NCBI RefSeq assembly: GCF_963664915.1
Contig: NZ_OY761810.1
Coordinates: forward strand, 1,626,661 to 1,690,660
Reading direction: 5' to 3'
Length of the DNA: 64,000 nt
DNA from: an uncultured Caproiciproducens sp.
GTDB lineage: Bacteria; Bacillota; Clostridia; Oscillospirales; Acutalibacteraceae
Every line of letters starts with the position of its first letter. The first letter of the stretch is position 1. A program made the translations under genes and the position numbers. Below are positions 40,450 through 47,142 of this stretch, in pieces. Below the pieces are notes generated by a model. It saw only the letters and a program-made list of their open reading frames with translations. It ran no database searches and had not been told where the DNA came from.

Positions 40450-41358
40450 TTAATAGGTGATTATGTGCATAGCTTTGGCCATGGCCAGCAGCCCTTGGTA
40501 TGTGGTGTTTTCATTGTCTGCTGCGTTGCTGTACAGATTGACCGCCCCGCGCACACCCTGCTCGCTGCGCGCGACGGTGTGCAGAAATTCTATTTCCTTT
40601 TCGCTGTTGGCCAGCGCCGGGAACAGCAGCTTGATATCGTCTTTCGTAATGTGGGAGGTATGGCGTATTTCTGTCAATTTAGTGCGGTTTCGGATTTGAG
40701 CGAACGCCTCGCGGCTTTTTCCGACCTTGGTGGTGACCGTTTCGGCATTTCCCACCAGAATAACGCCTAACTCGGGGTTACTGTCGGCAAACGCGCGGAT
40801 GGATTCGATGGTCTTAATCGGCAAGTGCTGCGCTTCATCAATGATAAGCACCTTACGGCTGCCGCGCAGGCGGCTGTCAATATCAAGCCACATATCATCT
40901 TTGCGCCCTGTCGGTAATTTCAGCTGACGGCATAGGAGTTTTAAAAAGGCTGTCACGCTTACTAAGCACGGATTCACCGTGACATAGATGGCACTGTTCG
41001 GATAATCATCAACATATTTTTTGGCGGCTTTGGTTTTTCCGATCCCGGCGTCGCCGCATTCAATGGCCAGCCCACCCTTCAGGTGGCATATCCGGATTGT
41101 TTCATATACATGCTTAGAAATGGATGTCGGTACGAAATCAGGGGAGCTATAGAGCGTTTCAGCCTCTTCGTTGACTGAAAAAATCTCCTTTAAGCGGGTC
41201 TCAAATTTTTCCACATCACCGTTATAAATTCCCTTGCGGTAAGTGCTGATCGTTCCGGTGCTATAACCTATCAACTCGGCGGCCTTGGACTGGCTGCCGG
41301 CCTTTGTTATGTATTCCTCCAATTTCTGCTGTAAATCCGAATTGTATTCCTTTGCCAT
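40450..41358 (-). CDS. MuB-like transposition AAA+ ATPase
   Basis: The 302-residue product has an N-terminal helix-turn-helix (about 8-45; SKAAELIGYSTGTISTYRKGIYNGD) and an AAA+ domain with Walker A GDAGIGKTK (about 100) and Walker B VLIIDEAQHL (about 173). MuB binds target DNA, activates MuA and gives target immunity. It follows muA by nine bases. Confidence 0.95.
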   Translation of the reverse strand: MAKEYNSDLQQKLEEYITKAGSQSKAAELIGYSTGTISTYRKGIYNGDVEKFETRLKEIFSVNEEAETLYSSPDFVPTSISKHVYETIRICHLKGGLAIECGDAGIGKTKAAKKYVDDYPNSAIYVTVNPCLVSVTAFLKLLCRQLKLPTGRKDDMWLDIDSRLRGSRKVLIIDEAQHLPIKTIESIRAFADSNPELGVILVGNAETVTTKVGKSREAFAQIRNRTKLTEIRHTSHITKDDIKLLFPALANSEKEIEFLHTVARSEQGVRGAVNLYSNAADNENTTYQGLLAMAKAMHIITY

Positions 41359-41367
41359 AAAAAGCCC

Positions 41368-43341
41368 CTACCTTTCATTGTTTTTGATCATTCTCAATCT
41401 ATCAATCTGCACCGGAGTACAGTTTGTGCCATTGGATACAGCAGCCAGCTGCTTGCGCTCTTCCGGGATAACCATTTCAACTACATTGGTATCCGGAGTA
41501 ACTAAAAGGCCCTCACGATTTGATTTGGCGGCCCTAACAAAGAGGTCAAGCATATTGATGTGGCCATATTGTGATACGATATTTTCATGCTGCAGTTCAA
41601 TAATTTCCTTGGTCTTACGGCGATAACTACGCTTTTTCTGCATTGCATGGGATAGTTCATCCTTGGTTGCAAAGTAGTCAAGCATCATATCCGTCTGTAT
41701 TGGAGCGGTCAACATGAATTTTTCGTCTTCATCGTAAACTCGAACCTCATCCATTGCTTCCGGGTCAAACCGGACAAAAACTTTTTTACCCTGCAGCATA
41801 AACAGCTCGTCATTAAAGTAATAAATCTTTTCGCCACTGATTTTGACATATACACCATTTTGCGCTATCGTCTGCATACGTGTGCTGCGCATCATCATTA
41901 GGTTTAGATCTTCATCGGCGGCCTTGCGAATCTTACTGAGATGGGCGTTGTAAACCTCATTTCGCGTCTTGCCTCTGTCAGCGACCACCTTGCCGTTATA
42001 GACCTGTTGATTGAAGTAGCCTTCAATCATATCTTCAACCACCTGCGTCAGCTCGCCATCAGTTGGTATCTTACCAGCCTTCAGTTTTGATTTTAGCTTT
42101 TCCGGCTTGGCAACTACGTTTGACCCGCACCAAGTTTCAAATAACTGTGATAAAAAAGTAAAATTCCTAAATTCGCGCTCAATGATTTTTGCCTGTGCAT
42201 TGCGAGGAATAGCATTGGTCATTTGTATGCCGAGCCGCGACAGGATCGGGGTCGGAAGCTTAATGTCGACATGACGTTTTCGCGTACGGTGACCCATGCC
42301 GCCGATATCATAATTCAAATATTCGCGCCCGTTATCTACATAGAGATACCGGGGAATTCCGTACTTTTTAATGGCCTTGCGCAGCGCACATAAGGTGGCG
42401 TCCGAGGAAGGATTATCCGTTACCACCCAGCCGACATAAATACCGCTTCGGGCATCTATAAAGGCTGACAGAGTCAAACGGTGCTGCTGCTGGGAGCCGT
42501 CATCCATTTGCGTAATAACATCGATGCTGTGACCGTCCGCAATCCAGTAGTCATTGCTTTCCATATCATCGTACAATCTGTCTACAAACACGCCACAGCG
42601 GTCATTAAAGGCTTTTTCTCCGGCACGGGCGAGTGTTGCCACAGGCATTGGGCATTCTTTTGACCATCGGTAGAAAGTATCATATGCCGGTATTGAAGGG
42701 AGCAGCTCCGGACGCTCCTGTTTGATAATCAGGTGTGTTGCTTCCACACATTTTTTAATTGTCAGCGCACGTTCATCAAGGTATGTATACATAAACAAAT
42801 CCCTGATTTCAGGAGGAACACTTGATTTTCCTTTTTTCCAGTGGCCCCGTTTATCTATCAGGCCGTCCAGATCATTCCGTTTCAGGACCGCCTGTTTTCG
42901 ATACAGGATATCTTTTGAAACTGGAAAATCCGAGCCATAATTATCCTTGCATTGTTTAACAAATGCTGCGTCGACTTTCGCTTTGGAGCCGGGCGTATTG
43001 TTTCGGAAGTTCTGCCAGTCCCTAAGAATTTGCGTCCAACGTTCAATTTCGTCACGCTGATCCGCAGTGAACCCTTCGAGCGGCTTGAGCTTTTTGGGTG
43101 CAGCCTTTTCTTTTGATCGTCGGAGCTGCTCCGGAACTTCTCCATATTTCTGTTTATAGTATTTTGACTGGAGGGGCTGTTCCAAGGCATCTATAGGGAT
43201 TAAATACATTTTTCGATTTTTTCCATTGGTTGTTGTCTGACTTACCAACGAACCATTCAATGCTAATGATTTGATATACCTATCACTGCATCCCTTTAGC
43301 TGAGCCACTTCTTTAACCGTAAGAAGTTCCAATATATTCAC
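41368..43341 (-). CDS. MuA-like DDE transposase
   Basis: The 657-residue product begins with a helix-turn-helix (LTVKEVAQLKGCSDRYIKSLALNG) and further DNA-binding domains. The RNase-H catalytic core has D269 (WIADGHSID), D336 (YVDNGREY) and E388 (AKIIEREF), nearly the same positions as D269, D336 and E392 of MuA. A beta-barrel and C-terminal MuB-interacting part follow. It cuts and joins the prophage ends, giving the 5-bp duplication seen here. The start is GTG 43341. Confidence 0.96.
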   Translation of the reverse strand: MNILELLTVKEVAQLKGCSDRYIKSLALNGSLVSQTTTNGKNRKMYLIPIDALEQPLQSKYYKQKYGEVPEQLRRSKEKAAPKKLKPLEGFTADQRDEIERWTQILRDWQNFRNNTPGSKAKVDAAFVKQCKDNYGSDFPVSKDILYRKQAVLKRNDLDGLIDKRGHWKKGKSSVPPEIRDLFMYTYLDERALTIKKCVEATHLIIKQERPELLPSIPAYDTFYRWSKECPMPVATLARAGEKAFNDRCGVFVDRLYDDMESNDYWIADGHSIDVITQMDDGSQQQHRLTLSAFIDARSGIYVGWVVTDNPSSDATLCALRKAIKKYGIPRYLYVDNGREYLNYDIGGMGHRTRKRHVDIKLPTPILSRLGIQMTNAIPRNAQAKIIEREFRNFTFLSQLFETWCGSNVVAKPEKLKSKLKAGKIPTDGELTQVVEDMIEGYFNQQVYNGKVVADRGKTRNEVYNAHLSKIRKAADEDLNLMMMRSTRMQTIAQNGVYVKISGEKIYYFNDELFMLQGKKVFVRFDPEAMDEVRVYDEDEKFMLTAPIQTDMMLDYFATKDELSHAMQKKRSYRRKTKEIIELQHENIVSQYGHINMLDLFVRAAKSNREGLLVTPDTNVVEMVIPEERKQLAAVSNGTNCTPVQIDRLRMIKNNER

Positions 43342-43373
43342 CTGCCTTTCGGCTGATTTTGAATTTTAGCCTG

Positions 43374-43431
43374 CCATCATCGGCTGCAGGAGGCTGTCTC
43401 TGCAGAACGGAGCCACGCTCCGTTTCGGCTG
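43374..43431 (-). repeat. Hairpin repeat, type 2, copy A
   Basis: CCATCATCGGC, then CTGCAG-N10-CTGCAG (43384-43405), then ACGGAGC-CAC-GCTCCGT (43407-43423), then TTCGGCTG. The layout is the same as at 44302-44358 with different stem sequences. It lies upstream of the muA start. Confidence 0.7.
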
Positions 43432-43437
43432 GGTTTG

Positions 43438-43460
43438 TGCTATAATAAGAAAAAAGGAGG
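43438..43460 (+). promoter_or_regulatory. Promoter and RBS of the plus-strand accessory gene
   Basis: Extended -10 TGC-TATAAT (43438-43446) and AAGGAGG (43454-43460), ten bases before the ATG. No clear -35. The spacing from promoter to ribosome binding site is very short. Confidence 0.6.
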
Positions 43461-43470
43461 ATGATTTTAT

Positions 43471-44007
43471 ATGCCAAGGGCTAAATTTGATTCAAATCAG
43501 GAACACATACTGCAAATGTTCGATGTTGCGAATTTAAAGAGTTATTCAACCGATTTGCTCTATGACGCTAAAATAATTTACAAAACTCAATTGCAAAAAT
43601 ACAGGGAGTGGTTTCTTAAAGACGATTTGAAGCGCACAGAAGATCGGATCAAAGCATTGGAATCCATGAAAATAGTACCGATTAATAAGACGCGCGTCTA
43701 CATTGTTTCCTGCGATACCTTCATCTGCTTTGCTATGTATAATATGGACGAATGCGTTGTGGACAATCTTTGTGATGTCTTTGATTTAGTCGGGATTTCG
43801 CTGAACGAGGCCGAGTTGGTAAAGCCGAACTTTAGAAGCACCTTGTTTGTTTTCAAGGGAAAAAACCTACTTTTATCTGAAGAAATCTCTACTACCCAAC
43901 TTGCCAAACTAATGGCTATTTTTTACAAAGAGAACTTAGTCAATTACTCCGGAGCTCGTTACGATTATTATGGGAAGCCACGTCGGGACACAAATCATCG
44001 TAAGTAA
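43471..44007 (+). CDS. Accessory protein transcribed against the early genes
   Basis: The 178-residue product (MPRAKFDSNQEHILQMFDVANLKSYSTDLLYD...) is soluble and of mixed alpha/beta character, with no motif I recognise. It is on the opposite strand to all neighbouring early genes, has its own extended -10 promoter, and its 3' end overlaps the 3' end of the convergent gene at 43940 by 68 bases. This is the typical setting of a lysogenic-conversion or defence gene (moron) expressed from the prophage; that role is inferred. Confidence 0.75.
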   Translation: MPRAKFDSNQEHILQMFDVANLKSYSTDLLYDAKIIYKTQLQKYREWFLKDDLKRTEDRIKALESMKIVPINKTRVYIVSCDTFICFAMYNMDECVVDNLCDVFDLVGISLNEAELVKPNFRSTLFVFKGKNLLLSEEISTTQLAKLMAIFYKENLVNYSGARYDYYGKPRRDTNHRK

Positions 44008-44281
44008 CTGGCACGTTATATCTTTCAGCGTTTTTGCAAATTCCACGTATTTTCTCAAGTGCTTCCATATGAGAGGTTATCAAGCGTCTTGAGTTTACAT
44101 CTGAAAACAAGTTCTCAAGCATTTTCATTTTTTTCGGTCTGCTTATAGTGACATCCTCAAATAAAATTCTTAGATAAATTTCTTCTAACACTTGTTCTTG
44201 CGCGTGTTTCTCGGCATAAGACTGTCTTTCCCGCTCCTGAATTTCTGCTTCAGGGGCGGCTTCTTTTTTTGTAATATCCAT
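43940..44281 (-). CDS. Early helical protein, unassigned
   Basis: The 113-residue product from ATG 44281 (MDITKKEAAPEAEIQERERQSYAEKHAQEQVLEEIYL...) is highly charged and helical. AAAGGAAAATGT precedes the start. The 3' end overlaps the plus-strand accessory gene. The function is unknown. Confidence 0.65.
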   Translation of the reverse strand: MDITKKEAAPEAEIQERERQSYAEKHAQEQVLEEIYLRILFEDVTISRPKKMKMLENLFSDVNSRRLITSHMEALEKIRGICKNAERYNVPVTYDDLCPDVASHNNRNELRSN

Positions 44282-44301
44282 ACATTTTCCTTTCTGCCCT
44301 G

Positions 44302-44358
44302 CCATCCTCGGCACAGGTGGGGCGGTTCCTGTGGACGGCCTTAAGGCCGTTTCGGCTG
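44302..44358 (-). repeat. Hairpin repeat, type 2, copy B
   Basis: CCATCCTCGGC, CACAGG-N10-CCTGTG (44312-44333), ACGGCC-TTAA-GGCCGT (44335-44350), TTCGGCTG. Stems differ from copy A by paired changes. It lies between two early genes and upstream of the start at 44281. Confidence 0.7.
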
Positions 44359-44550
44359 TCAACATTGGCAAAGGATCGCATCAATCTGTGTTCTGCTTGC
44401 TCGGGCGAAACTTCTGTAAAATACATGACCGGCGATTTCTTGGTTGAGGGCGTAGTGACCATCTGCGTAGTGCTTAATGAGCCAGACCTTACGGTCGTTC
44501 CATTTGTCCACATGCCTTTTCAGTGTGGTGACGTTTCTCCTGCTTCTCAC
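44359..44550 (-). CDS. Small early protein, unassigned
   Basis: The 63-residue product (MRSRRNVTTLKRHVDKWNDRKVWLIKHYADGHYALNQEI...) starts with GTG after AAGGGGGCAGTAAT. It is basic and beta/alpha mixed. The function is unknown. A longer overlapping frame at 44513-44250 lacks these signals. Confidence 0.6.
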   Translation of the reverse strand: MRSRRNVTTLKRHVDKWNDRKVWLIKHYADGHYALNQEIAGHVFYRSFARASRTQIDAILCQC

Positions 44551-44563
44551 ATTACTGCCCCCT

Positions 44564-44749
44564 TCAATAGCTGCGGATGAAGTCGAGCAGTTCGCTTACC
44601 TTATCCGCGCAAAATTCAGGGTAGCACATTTCTATCGGTGACTCGTCCGGCAGGAAAGCACCGAACTCGCTGTTTTCAAGGTCGAGGCGGTCATCTTCGG
44701 TGGTGGCTTGATAAATACTCCAGCCTTTGAATGCTTTAACCTTTTTCAT
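44564..44749 (-). CDS. Small acidic early protein
   Basis: The 61-residue product MKKVKAFKGWSIYQATTEDDRLDLENSEFGAFLPDESPIEM... is preceded by AAAAAGGAGCAAATCT. It is acidic, which fits a DNA-mimic or inhibitor, but this is not shown. Function unknown. Confidence 0.7.
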   Translation of the reverse strand: MKKVKAFKGWSIYQATTEDDRLDLENSEFGAFLPDESPIEMCYPEFCADKVSELLDFIRSY

Positions 44750-44763
44750 AGATTTGCTCCTTT

Positions 44764-44985
44764 TTACGCACTGCGGTGTTCCGAATATTTCTCATTGAAA
44801 ATCTCTTCAATTTGGGTAATCTCGCTTTCGTTGAACTGCCTGATTCCGCGCATCTTATCAGTCAGATTCTGTGGCCAGATTCCAATGCATTTAGCAATTG
44901 ACCTTAGCTCGATCCCTTTGAGTATAGATTGAGTTTTAACCCATGCACCAAGCGGCGTTAAAGGGCGCGGCTTCCGTTTTTTCAC
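44764..44985 (-). CDS. Ner/Cro-like DNA-binding protein, first early gene
   Basis: The 73-residue basic product has a helix-turn-helix (LRSIAKCIGIWPQNLTDKMRGIRQFNESEITQIEEIF). It is the first gene transcribed from the early promoter, the place of ner in Mu, where it shuts down early and repressor transcription. It is divergent from the repressor gene with the operators in between. Confidence 0.8.
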   Translation of the reverse strand: MKKRKPRPLTPLGAWVKTQSILKGIELRSIAKCIGIWPQNLTDKMRGIRQFNESEITQIEEIFNEKYSEHRSA

Positions 44986-45090
44986 TTTATTTTTGCCTCC
45001 TGTTGTAATCCGTTAATTTATAACTAAATTCGATAGACTATAACGGTTTTGTGTGATATTATTATTTTGTATTATTACTAACCTATGACT

Positions 45091-45152
45091 ATTATATTGC
45101 GTAATTATCGCAAAGTCAATAACATTTGCGTAATAATCGCAAATAATTTGCG
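45091..45152. promoter_or_regulatory. Early promoter and repressor operators
   Basis: On the minus strand TTGACT (complement 45114-45119) and TATAAT (complement 45091-45096) are separated by exactly 17 bp, and the whole spacer is the inverted repeat TTGCG-N7-CGCAA (45097-45113). A second repeat TTTGCG-N7-CGCAAA is at 45125-45143, and a further TTTGCG half (45147-45152) adjoins the repressor ribosome binding site. A weaker rightward promoter (TTGCGT, 17 bp, TAACAT at 45120-45125) would be autoregulated. Confidence 0.85.
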
Positions 45153-45164
45153 AGGAGGTATCAC

Positions 45165-45578
45165 ATGACTCTTATAGATCGGATTACTAAAATAGCTAAG
45201 GACAATCACATTAGCGGAACTAAATTTGGCGAAATTCTTGGGCTTAGCAAAAGCCCTTTGACCGACTGGAAAAATTCAAAATCGAAACCTACACTCGAAC
45301 AGATCATTAAGATTTGCGAATATTTCTCAATTTCTTCCGATGAAATCCTATTTGGAAACAAGACGAATTCATGCGTATCAAATGAAGAAGATTCCCTACT
45401 TCAAGATTTTAAAAAATTGGACAAGCGAGAACAACAAATCGTTCTTGGCAAAATTTCAGAAATGATTTATAATAAAAAAATGGAGGAAAGTTCCGAAAAA
45501 CTCTCTTCCAAAGTATTATGGGATTTACTTGCTGATACAAGTTGTAAAGAGGCAGTAGCTTCTAAGCACAATGATTAA
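45165..45578 (+). CDS. Prophage repressor (XRE/CI family)
   Basis: The 137-residue product has an N-terminal Cro/C1 helix-turn-helix (about 1-65; SGTKFGEILGLSKSPLTDWKNSKSKPTLEQIIKICEYF) and a short C-terminal helical part. No S24 protease or ImmA domain is visible, so induction is not by self-cleavage. It faces the early genes, with three operator halves or sites between. It would maintain lysogeny by covering the early promoter. GAGGAGGTATCAC precedes the ATG. Confidence 0.9.
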   Translation: MTLIDRITKIAKDNHISGTKFGEILGLSKSPLTDWKNSKSKPTLEQIIKICEYFSISSDEILFGNKTNSCVSNEEDSLLQDFKKLDKREQQIVLGKISEMIYNKKMEESSEKLSSKVLWDLLADTSCKEAVASKHND

Positions 45579-45628
45579 TTTTTTTGCTTTAAAAAGTTAG
45601 TAATAACCAATAAGGGGGATTTAGTACT

Positions 45629-46054
45629 ATGGGACTGTTTAAAAACAAAGAGCTTGAGAGAAGAGAACTAAAAGATTACAATGAAAAAATTAGAGTGATA
45701 TTTAACGATGGGATTCCTGATGTTCCACAGAATACAATATGTGAAGTTGCCATATCGGATGAACAGATAGTTATTAATCCGCTGGTTGGCCCTGAACATA
45801 AAATTTATCTCAATATTTCTCAAATAAAAAGCGTAAGCGTTCTACCTTGGGGCGAATATGCTTTGAAATATCAGCACACTACTATATCTATACCTAAGAA
45901 TTCACCCGGAAGAATATATTTAGTTATTAGCTTTCAAGCTTCAGACAATACATCTAAAATAATTAGCTTTTGGGGATCACTACAGTTCATAAAATTTGAG
46001 CATTTTTCCGATATTATTAACGCAAAAATTACCTCAAATGCTGTTTATCTGTAG
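45629..46054 (+). CDS. Lysogeny-module accessory protein, unassigned
   Basis: The 141-residue product (MGLFKNKELERRELKDYNEKIRVIFNDGIPD...) looks like a beta-rich PH-like or SHOCT-type fold: YLNISQIKSVSVLPWGEYALKYQ and ISFWGSLQFIKFEHFSDIINAKI. It follows the repressor in the same direction by 50 bases with AAGGGGGAT before its ATG. Co-expression with the repressor in the lysogen suggests superinfection exclusion or another host-altering role; this is inferred. Confidence 0.7.
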   Translation: MGLFKNKELERRELKDYNEKIRVIFNDGIPDVPQNTICEVAISDEQIVINPLVGPEHKIYLNISQIKSVSVLPWGEYALKYQHTTISIPKNSPGRIYLVISFQASDNTSKIISFWGSLQFIKFEHFSDIINAKITSNAVYL

Positions 46055-46168
46055 AATGATTAAATATACATAGAAATGAATATTGTTTCATAATCAATTG
46101 AACTTTGTCACCGACGCAAATTATTTTTAAAGTTTGAATAAAGTCTGCCGAAACCCGCATAGAATCTA

Positions 46169-46188
46169 AATAGGAACTACTTCCTATT
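46169..46188. repeat. Short inverted repeat in the right-end non-coding region
   Basis: AATAGGAA-CTAC-TTCCTATT. The remaining non-coding bases 46055-46300 are A+T-rich and show only this repeat and TTTAAA elements at about 46270-46294. Confidence 0.4.
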
Positions 46189-46301
46189 AGATGTTCTATT
46201 TACTTCCTATATTCCCATTGAAAAACAGTTGCTCTTCAAAAATTAATTTACAATCAGAATCCGAATCAGTTTAAAAAGTTTTAAAGTCTATTAAACACAC
46301 A

Positions 46302-46343
46302 AAAGCCCTGTATATCGCCATTGTTGGAGATATACAGGGCTTT
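46302..46343 (+). terminator. Terminator of the repressor operon
   Basis: AAAGCCCTGTATATC (46302-46316) and GATATACAGGGCTTT (46329-46343) form a perfect 15-bp stem followed by ATTTTCT. It should prevent lysogenic transcription from running out into hadB' and hadC. Confidence 0.9.
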
Positions 46344-46351
46344 ATTTTCTA

Positions 46352-46380
46352 TTTTAAAAGGCTTTTTAAAAGGGTTTAAA
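46352..46380. repeat. Phased TTTAAA triad (46.4 kb)
   Basis: TTTTAAAA/TTTAAA centres at 46355.5, 46367.5 and 46377.5. Another set lies at 46272.5 and 46282.5, both in the non-coding right end. Confidence 0.5.
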
Positions 46381-46448
46381 GGCAAAATTAAAAGCAATTC
46401 AAGGTTTGGAAGTAATACTCCCAACAAGCCTAAAAAACACTTTTACAG

Positions 46449-46570
46449 TTTGCACACTATTTACAAAAATTACTTATTTAACAGACATAAACGATTTTTA
46501 ACACCTAAAAAACGGCTGTCTAACGGCATTTTTCGTTTTTTCACGGATTTTAACGGCTTTTAACACCTAA
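46449..46570. repeat. Right-end repeats, candidate transposase binding sites
   Basis: TTTGCACACTATTTACAAAA (46449-46468) nearly repeats the left-end unit at 10536. TTTTAACACCTAA occurs twice (46496-46508 and 46558-46570, 62 bp apart). Reverse-complemented, all read TTTAG(G)TGT-like followed by AAA. No gene is visible between 46344 and 46604. Confidence 0.65.
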
Positions 46571-46604
46571 CTATCCTTTTTTGTATTCTCTATCAAAAAT
46601 AACA

Positions 46605-46609
46605 GCGGA
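46605..46609 (+). repeat. Target-site duplication, right copy
   Basis: GCGGA directly after the CA terminus of the prophage, matching 10503-10507. Confidence 0.93.
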
Positions 46610-47140
46610 AAAAAGGAAGCTGCGGAAGCGATGGAAACGCTTTTGCAGGAATACGAAGATAACCACATAAAGGGTATCTCAACTTACCGCACGGAAGAAA
46701 AGCACCGCATTATGTTCGAGGGCATTGCCTGCTGGCCGTGGTTAAGGGTTACTTCAAACGGTCTTAAGGACAGGGGCATCAACATGGTAACTACCATCTA
46801 TGCCGATGCTTTCGGATTCATCTATGATGATTTTGATGGGATGTGCCGTGCGTATGCAAAAGTCCCGAATTCGATGAACCTTGAACAATCCAGAGATAAG
46901 CGTATCAAACTCTGCAAAGACAACCATGTCGAAGGACTTTTGGTTCACACAAACCGTTCTTGCAAGCTTTGGTCCGGATTTATGGCGGAAATGAGCCAGC
47001 AGATAGGCCAAAGCTGCGGTATTCCGGTAGTAAGCTTTGATGGCGACCAGGCAGACCCGAGAAATTTCTCCGAGGCGCAGTACGATACGCGTGTGCAGGG
47101 TCTGGTGGAAATTATGGAAGCAAACAAGGGAGGTCATTAA
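46610..47140 (+). pseudogene. hadB: hadB 3' part: dehydratase alpha subunit, separated by prophage
   Basis: The last 176 codons of HadB, starting KKEAAEAMETLLQEYEDN and continuing with EKHRIMFEGIACWPWLR, HTNRSCKLWSGFMAEM and VSFDGDQADPRNFSEAQYDTRVQG, all conserved in HadB/FldB. The cluster-binding Cys of NRSCKL lies in this half. The ATG at 46631 is a family-internal residue, not a real start. The frame is in phase with the 5' part across GCGGA. Without the prophage the gene would end two bases before hadC. Confidence 0.94.
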
Positions 47141-47142
47141 TC

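Larger units (their letters stand above)
10508..46604. mobile_element. Mu-type transposable prophage (36,097 bp) inserted in hadB
   Basis: The boundaries are set by the hadB reading frame and the GCGGA duplication. The element begins TGTTGC and ends ATAACA (TG...CA). It encodes MuA/MuB homologues, GemA, Mor and DUF3486 (Mu gp16, Mor and gp27 types), SPP1-type portal and head proteins, PBSX-type contractile tail proteins, lysis genes, a DGR and accessory genes. Main transcription is leftward, so the early end is at the right. All expected structural, lysis and transposition functions are present without visible frameshifts, so it may be functional. Confidence 0.96.

Noticed and set aside
44250..44513. 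87-codon minus-strand frame
   Set aside because: It overlaps the 63-codon gene at 44359-44550, has no start signals and runs through the double-hairpin repeat.
46321..46563. 80-codon plus-strand frame in the prophage right end
   Set aside because: It begins inside the terminator hairpin and runs through the transposase-site repeats; the product is low-complexity Lys/Phe-rich.
10508..46604. Site-specific integrase and att core for the prophage
   Set aside because: No tyrosine or serine recombinase gene was found; the 5-bp duplication and MuA/MuB explain integration.
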